A stretch of DNA of 7,705 nt, taken from an uncultured Chloroflexota bacterium. GTDB lineage: Bacteria > Chloroflexota > Anaerolineae > Promineifilales > Promineifilaceae. Every line of letters begins with the position of its first letter. Positions within the stretch are counted from its first letter, which is position 1. The translations under genes and the position numbers were made by a program. The notes under the pieces are model-generated. The model was given only the letters and a program-made list of their open reading frames with translations. It made no database searches and was not told the DNA's origin. This document shows, piece by piece, positions 1 to 6,367 of this stretch. Location: positions 1-7,705 of the forward strand of contig CALFEW010000725.1 of the NCBI GenBank assembly GCA_937958365.1. Reading direction: 5' to 3'.

Positions 1-26
1 TATGACTGCCAACTGTACATGATGTT

Positions 27-47
27 GGGCGAGCCGGAGGCTCGCCC
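27..47. terminator. GC-rich perfect hairpin, possible terminator
   Basis: GGGCGAGCC (27-35) and GGCTCGCCC (39-47) are perfect reverse complements, giving a 9-bp stem closed by the 3-nt loop GGA. It lies about 135 bp past the stop codon of the minus-strand kinase gene, where a transcript end is expected. Neither strand has a T-run after the stem, so it is not a classical intrinsic terminator. It could instead be a transcript-end stabiliser, a bidirectional terminator, or a chance or dispersed hairpin. The stem is certain; the role is inferred. Confidence 0.4.
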
Positions 48-71
48 CTACCTGGTACCCGTAACCCGAAG

Positions 72-149
72 TCCGTATACCGTATTCCGTGGGCGTTTAC
101 CAGAGTTAATGCCCTACGGCATACCGAATACGGATTACCGAATACGGAT
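72..149. repeat. Imperfect inverted repeat with 14-bp tandem duplication
   Basis: TACCGAATACGGAT is present twice head to tail at 122-135 and 136-149 with no mismatch. The left side holds matching inverse words: TCCGTAT (72-78) pairs with ATACGGA (142-148, also 128-134), and CCGTATTCCGT (80-90) pairs with ACCGAATACGG (123-133) with one mismatch. The region can therefore fold into a long stem with a bulge and a loop of about 32 nt. It fills most of the spacer after the kinase stop codon and looks like a small intergenic repeat family built on the word CCGTATTC. A copy elsewhere in the genome would confirm that. No gene is seen in 1-181. Confidence 0.6.
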
Positions 150-181
150 GGGCGGCGACCCCATGAAATCCTGAAGAACCC

Positions 182-3100
182 TTATTCTTCACTCAGAGGA
201 TCATAAAAGCATGGCAGAACGATGGTAAATGTCGTGCCGACGCCTACCACGCTGGCTACTTCTAGATCACCGCGGTGTTCTCTGGCAATTTGGCGGCAGT
301 AATACAGACCAATGCCATGAATGCCAGACTGGTTCTCTTTGGTGGTGTAATCTGGTTCAAACACACGCGCCACATTTTCCGGCTCAATGCCCTGCCCATT
401 ATCGCGAATGTCAATTTGCGCTTCGCGGTGCTGCACCGTCAGAACAATCTCCACCCTGCCCTGGCGCTCCGGTGGAATCGCATCCCAGGCGTTAACGATC
501 AGATTGTGCAGCAGGCGGACGACGAGCAATCGGTCGGCCCAAATTTCCGGGGCCAGGTTGTTGTCTTGAAAGTGAATAGTGACGTGGGCCGGCTTTTGCT
601 CCTGAAGTTCGGCAACGGCCGTCTGAATCAGGCTGGGCAAAGGAATAATTTCCGGTCTAAATTGCTGGTGGATGACGAGATCGCGCAGGCGAGCGCTTAA
701 CTGCCCGGTTTTTTCGGCGTTACGGCGCAAATCGGCCAGGGGAGCGGAGACGTCTTTAGCCGACCGGAGCTTGGTTTCGATTTCGGCCGTCAGGTCGGGA
801 ATGCTGGCGACGGCGCTGTTGATGTCGTGGATCATGCCGGTGGAAAGCTGGCTGATACGCTGCCACAATTCCCGGTCACGGGCGTGCTGCAATTCGGCGT
901 TCAGCCTGGCCTGATGAATCGCCATCGCTGTCAGGTGGGCGAACAGGGAAAGCAGGCTGCGTTCGCCGTCGTCGAAGACGTGGGGGACACGGTAGTTGAA
1001 GAACAGGCAGCCTACCCGCGCTTCTTTAACCTGCAATGGGAAAACGGCCGTCGAACGAATGCCCTCACGGTGAACAAACGGGCCGCTGAGGAGCGAATTC
1101 TGGCGAACATTTTCGACGAACAGCGGTTCGTCGAGCTGCCATATCTGGTTAATGATGGTGGGCGTGTAGGGCGGTTGCTGGGTGACGGCCGTTTCCCGTT
1201 TCACCCCGGCCATCTCCCCCAACATCAATTGCCCCATCAGGTCCACGTGGTACAACGTAATGGCGCTCACTGTCCGCATGGCAAACATCGCCTGCTGCAC
1301 CAGAAAATGCAAGATACCCGGCAGCTCCCTTTCATGGGTCAATCGCCAGGAAATATCCAACAGGCGGCGTAACGCCTGGGTGCGTTCGATTTGCTCCATC
1401 GTCAGCGCCAGGCGGCTGACAACGTGCTGCAAATATTCTTCGTGCTTTTCCGTCAGACCGCCGGGCAGCGGCGATTCCAGACGCAAAACAGCCAGACAGT
1501 TACCCGCCACCATCACCGGCATCTCCAGCAGGCAGCAGGTATCGGCGTGATACACCAGCGACGGATCACGAATAACCTCGTCGGCGCATAGATTCACCAG
1601 ACTGCTGGTGGCCTGCAAGAAGGTGGTAAGAGGCATTCTGCCCGGCAGCAGCTCTTTGTCGGCCGCCCGCAGCCGGCCGGATTCAGCCAGATGAAACACG
1701 CGCCAGCGGTCATAAGGTTCATTGCGGATCAGGTACGGATGGGGCGCGCCTGTTTGTTCCTGCGCTGTCTGCAAAGCCCAGCGAATCGCCTCCTCAATCC
1801 CTTCTTCAGAGTGGACTTCCAGGCTGGCTTTCAGGATGCGGCCCAGGCTGGTTAGCTCCTCGGTGCGGCGGTCCAAATCGGCGCGCACCTGCTGGTAGCG
1901 GCGGGCGCTGGGAATAGCGACCGCGGCAAAATTGGCAAAAATACGAATCAGCCGAAGCGTTTCGTGGGAAAAGCGATGCGGTGAACGCCAGTTGAGGTAC
2001 ATCACGCCGACCGGATTTTCCGCATTGCCCAGGCGCACGCCGGCAAACGAGCGAATCGCTTCCTGGCGGATAAATTCACTGTCTAGCACGGCCGTGCCGT
2101 TGGTGGGCAACACGGCCGTAGCCGTATCTAAAACCGGCCAAACCCCTTCCCGAATGACCCAGGTTGCCATACCCCCCGACGGCCGTGGCTGGCCGATAGA
2201 AGCTTCATCCCAAACGCCCACGTGGGTGACGTGCTCAATATCATAGTCGAGCAAACCTGTCCCCAGGTCGGTGGAGCGCAAGGGATACACCACCACGCAC
2301 TCCGCGCTGAACAACTGCTGCGCCGAAGCGACAATCTCCGCCAACACCGCCCGCACCGACTGGGTAATTTGATTGTTGACGGCGTCTTCCACGCGCAGCA
2401 AACGGGTCAGGGCGTCGGAGTGCCGCTTTTCGGCGGCAAACGCCCGCGCGTTCTCGATGATCAGCGCCGCCTGACTGACAAAGGTTTGCAGCAGTTCATA
2501 AGACTCGGCGGTGATAGGCCGGCCGGTAAACTTGTTATCCACGTAAATGACGCCCGACACCTGTCCTCCGGCTTGCAGCGGCGCCAGGGCAAAATCAATC
2601 GGCGGCTGAACAATGTCGTAAAACGGACGGGTGAAACCGGCCAACGCATTGTGCTGCGAACTCAACATCGGCAGTTGGCGGCGGTAACATTGGCTGAGGG
2701 GATCGTCAACGGCCGTTACCGGAACTTCTATCGTCTCCACCTGCGCTTGCAACCGTTGCTGCCGTCGCGCCTTTTCCTCCTGCGTGGTGAACAATCCCGC
2801 CAGCCATTCATCCACTGTCTCCCGGTTATACGGCTCCGCTTCCCACTCGGCCTCCGTCTCTTCCCGCGTCGGGTGGCCGATGCTCAGAGAGCCGACCAGC
2901 CGCTGCTGTTTCTCATCCGGCACAAACAGCAGCGCCCGGTTAAATTCCAGTCCCCAGCCGTGAGTAATGCCCTCCAGGACGCTGCGCAGCAGCACTTTTT
3001 CCGGCTGATCGCGGTGGTGGAGGATGCGCGTCAGAATTTTGTTGAACGTCTTGAGCTTATCGGCGTGGCGCGTCGTGGTATCCAGCAAATGGACAAATTG

Positions 3101-4693
3101 TCCTTTGGCTTCCAACGCCCGCGCCGCCTGGCGCAAAAACGCCGACACCTGCATCCGTTCTTCGCGCTGCTCATACGGCGAATCCGAATTGGTCAGGCGG
3201 CTGAAAGAAGCCAGCCCCACCGTATGCGCGCCAATCGGCCCAATGCGCAGCGGGAACAACAGGCGATTCTCGCCATCTATCAGCAAGATGGAATATTCTG
3301 GCCCGCGCAAAGCCTCTATTTCCGGCCGGTTGGTTTTTTCCAAAAGAATGGCGCGTCGGTTGGCCTCTTCTTCTCTGGCCGGGTAGACCAGGCGCAAAGC
3401 GTCGTCTGTTTGGTAGTAGAGATGGGCGTCGCTGTCGGGGTAGGCGGCTTGTAAGCCGCGTCCCAGGTCCAGAAAGGCGGGTAATGTGTCTTCGCTGGCG
3501 TGGATGGCGTTGATGGTGGCGGCGAAGAGTTCGGGTTTAACGGCCGTTTCCCCCGCCCGCACCGCCAGACCCAAATATTGAATCGCCCTGGCCCAATCGC
3601 CGGCGATGGCATACAACCCACCTACCCGCGCCGGTGTCAGGTGGCGGCGTACCATGGTGGCCCACAACGTGCTTTTGAGCTTATAGCCAACGGCCGTGCG
3701 GCCAAAAGCGCCGCACAAATCCAACGCCGTCGGCGACTCGCCGCTGTCTACGGGCAGTTCGCCGTCCGGCGCTTCGCCCCGTTCCAACAACAGCAGGGCA
3801 CAGGAAAGCAGGCTGGGATTAATCTCAATTTGCCGCAGCGATTCAATCACCGCCCAATGTGTATCGTCCTGTAAAAAGGCGGCCGCCGCTTCCGCCACGC
3901 GCCTGTCGGTCAGTCGGGTCCAGCCTGCCTGTTTCATCTGTTCGGTGCAGATGGTTATCATCTGGTTAATCAAAAACGGGTCGCCGCCGGTTTGGGCCAA
4001 CAACGCTTGCAGCCCGCTGGCCATGGGAATCAGGTTTGCTTCGCGGCAAAGCTGGCTCGCCTGCTCCAGCCGTTCCTGCTCGTCCAACTCGGTCACCAGA
4101 ACCAGGTCGGAGATGCTCTCGAAACGGGAAGCATTGTCCAGCGCCACCTGGCTCAGACTTAGCGAGCCACAGACCACCGCCTGAAAATGCGCCCCTGGCT
4201 GGTTGACCACCATGGTGAACGCCGCCCGCAGCGCGCCGAGCAGCGAGGCCACCAGGTTGGGCGGAGCCATCTCCAATGAGTCCAGGAAGAGGGCCAGGTT
4301 ACGGTCACTTTTGCGGCTCCATTCTACCAGGGCATATTGAAAGTCAACGGCCGTTTCGCACACCCCCAACTCGTCTACAGACAGAGCCGGTGGCAGTTTT
4401 TCGCAAATCGTGTCATACAAATGGGTAAAAAACTGGGTCTCATCATCGCGCCGGATGTCGCCCAATTTCAGATAAATGGCGTAATGATCCCCATCCTGAT
4501 TCAACCGGTCCACAGCTTGCCGCATTAGCTTGCTTTTGTTGTGGTAACGCGGCCCCAACACCCGGCAGCAATTTCCCGCGTACACACTGCCCAAAATCTT
4601 GTACAGGTTACGCTCCCGGCGCGGCAAACGCTGCCTGGCTTTGGCCGCGGCCGCCGCTTTTTGACGAAATATCATCGTGGCGTCGCTGTTCAT
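182..4693 (-). CDS. Giant soluble AAA-like/multi-GAF sensor histidine kinase
   Basis: A 1503-residue cytoplasmic sensor kinase with no signal peptide or membrane segment. Domains in order: an AAA/STAND-like module (about 28-280, resembling AAA_35/Orc-type ATPases); a helical, partly TPR-like middle (about 280-410); a divergent GAF-like unit (about 415-535); GAF 1 (about 555-755, with a long insert near 605-690); GAF 2 (about 775-930); GAF 3 (about 955-1105); GAF 4 (about 1120-1265); HisKA with MIHDIN and phospho-acceptor His1289; then HATPase_c with N box NLIVNAWDA (1397-1405), G1 DNGQGI (1431-1436), F box VFEP (1444-1447), G2 GIHGIGL (1457-1463) and G3 GVGTTF (1484-1489). All kinase motifs are intact. 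The P-loop is degenerate: GPRYHNKS (47-54) has Asn52 for the usual glycine, and Walker B ends FLDS (136-139) with Ser for Glu. ATG at 4693 overlaps the upstream stop as ATGA. No Shine-Dalgarno is evident, so coupled translation is likely. No receiver domain or partner regulator is seen. Confidence 0.93.
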   Translation of the reverse strand: MNSDATMIFRQKAAAAAKARQRLPRRERNLYKILGSVYAGNCCRVLGPRYHNKSKLMRQAVDRLNQDGDHYAIYLKLGDIRRDDETQFFTHLYDTICEKLPPALSVDELGVCETAVDFQYALVEWSRKSDRNLALFLDSLEMAPPNLVASLLGALRAAFTMVVNQPGAHFQAVVCGSLSLSQVALDNASRFESISDLVLVTELDEQERLEQASQLCREANLIPMASGLQALLAQTGGDPFLINQMITICTEQMKQAGWTRLTDRRVAEAAAAFLQDDTHWAVIESLRQIEINPSLLSCALLLLERGEAPDGELPVDSGESPTALDLCGAFGRTAVGYKLKSTLWATMVRRHLTPARVGGLYAIAGDWARAIQYLGLAVRAGETAVKPELFAATINAIHASEDTLPAFLDLGRGLQAAYPDSDAHLYYQTDDALRLVYPAREEEANRRAILLEKTNRPEIEALRGPEYSILLIDGENRLLFPLRIGPIGAHTVGLASFSRLTNSDSPYEQREERMQVSAFLRQAARALEAKGQFVHLLDTTTRHADKLKTFNKILTRILHHRDQPEKVLLRSVLEGITHGWGLEFNRALLFVPDEKQQRLVGSLSIGHPTREETEAEWEAEPYNRETVDEWLAGLFTTQEEKARRQQRLQAQVETIEVPVTAVDDPLSQCYRRQLPMLSSQHNALAGFTRPFYDIVQPPIDFALAPLQAGGQVSGVIYVDNKFTGRPITAESYELLQTFVSQAALIIENARAFAAEKRHSDALTRLLRVEDAVNNQITQSVRAVLAEIVASAQQLFSAECVVVYPLRSTDLGTGLLDYDIEHVTHVGVWDEASIGQPRPSGGMATWVIREGVWPVLDTATAVLPTNGTAVLDSEFIRQEAIRSFAGVRLGNAENPVGVMYLNWRSPHRFSHETLRLIRIFANFAAVAIPSARRYQQVRADLDRRTEELTSLGRILKASLEVHSEEGIEEAIRWALQTAQEQTGAPHPYLIRNEPYDRWRVFHLAESGRLRAADKELLPGRMPLTTFLQATSSLVNLCADEVIRDPSLVYHADTCCLLEMPVMVAGNCLAVLRLESPLPGGLTEKHEEYLQHVVSRLALTMEQIERTQALRRLLDISWRLTHERELPGILHFLVQQAMFAMRTVSAITLYHVDLMGQLMLGEMAGVKRETAVTQQPPYTPTIINQIWQLDEPLFVENVRQNSLLSGPFVHREGIRSTAVFPLQVKEARVGCLFFNYRVPHVFDDGERSLLSLFAHLTAMAIHQARLNAELQHARDRELWQRISQLSTGMIHDINSAVASIPDLTAEIETKLRSAKDVSAPLADLRRNAEKTGQLSARLRDLVIHQQFRPEIIPLPSLIQTAVAELQEQKPAHVTIHFQDNNLAPEIWADRLLVVRLLHNLIVNAWDAIPPERQGRVEIVLTVQHREAQIDIRDNGQGIEPENVARVFEPDYTTKENQSGIHGIGLYYCRQIAREHRGDLEVASVVGVGTTFTIVLPCFYDPLSEE
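4690..4693 (-). promoter_or_regulatory. ATGA stop/start overlap (translational coupling)
   Basis: The TGA stop of the ATPase gene (4692-4690) and the ATG of the kinase gene (4693-4691) share bases. The bases just before this ATG read GCCAAACTCCTGAC on the coding strand, with no AGGAGG-like sequence. Termination-reinitiation is the simplest way to start the kinase. The overlap strongly suggests one transcript and a fixed protein ratio. Confidence 0.8.
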
Positions 4694-6237
4694 GTCAGGA
4701 GTTTGGCCCCCAAAATCTCTTCGCGCGTTTTGTCAAACAAGAAATCCACGTCCCGCGTCTGCCGCAACATATGCTGGAAGAGCGGCGCGGCAAATTCAAA
4801 ATCGCGCCCGACCTCATTAAACACACCAGCCACGGCCAGATTGCGGCAGGCCTGGTCTAGTTGTTCATAGGTCAGTTTCAGCTTTCGTTTCTTTAGAATA
4901 TCGTCCATGCTGCGCTGCGAAAAGATAGATTGTCCGGCCGGCTGATCATCGGCGGCCACCAGCGCATACACCAGGGCGCGTTCCACCGGCTCCGTGTTGG
5001 ACATAAAGGTATCCAGCACAAAATTGCGGAATTCGCGGTTTTCATACACAAACTGCAAGTCGTCTTCGGTGATGGCTTCGCGCTCTTCTTCATCCAACTG
5101 CTCCAAAAGGGTTTTGCAGTAGAACTGGACATAGTTGGGCAGCCCGGCCGTCTCCCGATTGATGCGGTTGATCACATTTTCCCGATTCTGGATGCCGATG
5201 CGCAGCCGCTCCATGGGCACAACAATCATCTGGCGCACTTCGGAGCGTTTGAGGCGGCCCAGGTTGATGGTCTCGGCCAGGTTAAAAAAGGGAGAGTTCT
5301 GATTGGTGGAGGCGCGCATGGCCCGCCGATACCCGGCCATAATAAACCGCGCCTTACCGGAGTTAGACGCGGCGCGCAGCACGTCGAACAAACCCCATTG
5401 GTTGCCCACGTGGTCTAACAGCCGGTCTAGCTCGTCAATCAGAAAAGTGATGGGCGTGCCATGCAGCGAGGCGAAGCGGTCGAACATCAGGTTTTGGTAG
5501 CGGGTAGATTCGGCCGCTCGCCCTAACAGAAGTTTCATTTCGCTGGGGTCCAGGTGGTAGGCCAGGGTGCGCAAAAACTCGGCTTCGGAGTTGATGACGG
5601 TGCAATCTACGTAGAGCCGACGGATCTGGCCTTCGCCGGGCGGGTCCAGACGGTCCATGCGTTGTTTTAGCTCTTTGAGCAGGGAGGTTTTACCGACGCG
5701 CCGGATGCCCAGGAAAAGGTAGTTGGCGTCGGGATGTTGCAAGATTTTGTTGATTTCCATGCGCCGGCCGAAAAAGCGGCTGCCGACGACCGGTTTGTTG
5801 ATTTCGTAGGGGGCCAGTTGCGAGCGGGGCATCTGGCTGAGGAGAATGTCTAAGGTAACGGCCGTTGGCGAGTCCGCCGCCTGAATTTGGGCCTGCTGCG
5901 CCACATCAATCAGCACAAACGTCGGCAGCGCCGGTGGTAGATGGGTGCGCAGGGTATCGGCACGGCCGTCTACAAATAACAAAATCGTGCTATTTTGCCA
6001 GCCCCGTTCCCGCACCACGTCGCGCACATTGTCGGCCAACTTGGGCAAAGACAGCGCCTTCAAGTCGGCTGCTTTGATCCAGATGCAAGGATTGGCGTCG
6101 GTCAGGCTCAGGCTCCAATCCGACAAATCCACCTCATACGTCTGGAAACGGCCGACTTGTCGCGGGCCGGCGCAGCTAAAATTCAGCCGTTCGGTAATTG
6201 CCCGTAGAGCCAATGGAAAATCCGATGCAGTGACCAT
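4690..6237 (-). CDS. AAA/STAND-type P-loop ATPase (Orc1/Cdc6-like)
   Basis: A 515-residue protein from ATG 6237 (529 if GTG 6279 is used). In 515-residue numbering: an unrecognised alpha/beta N-terminal domain (about 1-135); a linker LLSQMPRSQLAPYE followed by FFGR and an acidic/helical segment, as is typical just before bacterial Orc1-like or AAA_16 ATPase cores; Walker A GIRRVGKT (177-184); Walker B ITFLIDELD (263-271, Asp268 and Glu269); a sensor-like strand RFIMAGYRR (297-305); and a C-terminal helical, probably winged-helix part (about 400-495). Both nucleotide-binding motifs are intact, so ATP binding is likely and hydrolysis plausible. Proteins of this kind often act as signalling or defence switches; no effector domain is recognised here. 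ATG 6237 is preferred because AGGAG and GAGG lie just before it, whereas GTG 6279 sits inside a dispersed palindrome. The gene overlaps the kinase gene by 4 bp, which suggests a joint role. Target or ligand is unknown. Confidence 0.9.
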   Translation of the reverse strand: MVTASDFPLALRAITERLNFSCAGPRQVGRFQTYEVDLSDWSLSLTDANPCIWIKAADLKALSLPKLADNVRDVVRERGWQNSTILLFVDGRADTLRTHLPPALPTFVLIDVAQQAQIQAADSPTAVTLDILLSQMPRSQLAPYEINKPVVGSRFFGRRMEINKILQHPDANYLFLGIRRVGKTSLLKELKQRMDRLDPPGEGQIRRLYVDCTVINSEAEFLRTLAYHLDPSEMKLLLGRAAESTRYQNLMFDRFASLHGTPITFLIDELDRLLDHVGNQWGLFDVLRAASNSGKARFIMAGYRRAMRASTNQNSPFFNLAETINLGRLKRSEVRQMIVVPMERLRIGIQNRENVINRINRETAGLPNYVQFYCKTLLEQLDEEEREAITEDDLQFVYENREFRNFVLDTFMSNTEPVERALVYALVAADDQPAGQSIFSQRSMDDILKKRKLKLTYEQLDQACRNLAVAGVFNEVGRDFEFAAPLFQHMLRQTRDVDFLFDKTREEILGAKLLT

Positions 6238-6242
6238 GTTTT

Positions 6243-6252
6243 CCTCACTCCT
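6243..6252 (-). promoter_or_regulatory. Shine-Dalgarno that decides the ATPase start
   Basis: The coding strand reads AGGAGTGAGG, followed by AAAAC and then ATG (6237-6235). GAGG ends 5 nt and AGGAG ends 10 nt before the ATG, a good arrangement for ribosome binding. The in-frame ATG at 6255 and GTG at 6279 have no comparable sequence in front of them. Confidence 0.7.
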
Positions 6253-6273
6253 CATCTGCAAATCATAACCATT

Positions 6274-6335
6274 CACCACGGAGGCACGGAAGACACGGAG
6301 AGTAAACCTGTAAAACCTCCGTGTTCTCCGTGGTG
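6274..6335. repeat. Dispersed palindromic repeat of CACGGAG units
   Basis: The left arm holds three near-identical 7-mers: CACGGAG (6277-6283), CACGGAA (6285-6291) and CACGGAG (6294-6300). CACCACGGAG (6274-6283) pairs perfectly with CTCCGTGGTG (6326-6335), and ACACGGAG (6293-6300) pairs perfectly with CTCCGTGT (6317-6324). This leaves a 9-nt bulge on the left and a 16-nt A-rich loop (6301-6316). From memory, intergenic sequences of this CCACGGAG/CACGGAG style are found in several bacterial phyla; I cannot search to confirm that. It lies between the aminopeptidase stop and the ATPase start, where the RNA stem could act in transcript processing, partial termination or stability. There is no T-run, so it is not a standard terminator. 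Confidence 0.7.
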
Positions 6336-6367
6336 TAACTCCACAAAGGCTGTATAGTGACTACAAA

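Noticed and set aside
1..20. Possible minus-strand start ATG at 20-18 leading off the left edge
   Set aside because: Only six codons are visible and there is no Shine-Dalgarno sequence before it, so there is no basis for calling a gene.
1..174. Plus-strand frame open from the left edge to TGA at 172-174 (57 codons), possible tail of a convergent gene
   Set aside because: It runs straight through the GC hairpin and the tandem repeat, uses rare-looking codons (ATA, TTA, GTA), and the product has no recognisable C-terminus. The open frame is explained by chance and by the 14-bp repeat. A real tail ending near the left edge in another frame cannot be excluded.
2517..2524. GGCCGGCC palindrome as a second iterated word
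   Set aside because: It is seen as an isolated copy in GC-rich coding sequence, not repeated like ACGGCCGT.
2222..3454. 410-codon open frame on the plus strand inside the kinase gene
   Set aside because: It lies wholly antisense to conserved GAF-coding sequence, its product is rich in Arg and Gln with no recognisable domain, and the opposite strand has clear family motifs. It is a shadow of GC-rich codon use.
6262..6290. Possible promoter for the ATPase gene, with TATGAT (6267-6262, coding strand) as -10
   Set aside because: No acceptable -35 lies 16-18 bp upstream; the best match, within the palindrome, shares only a few bases with TTGACA.
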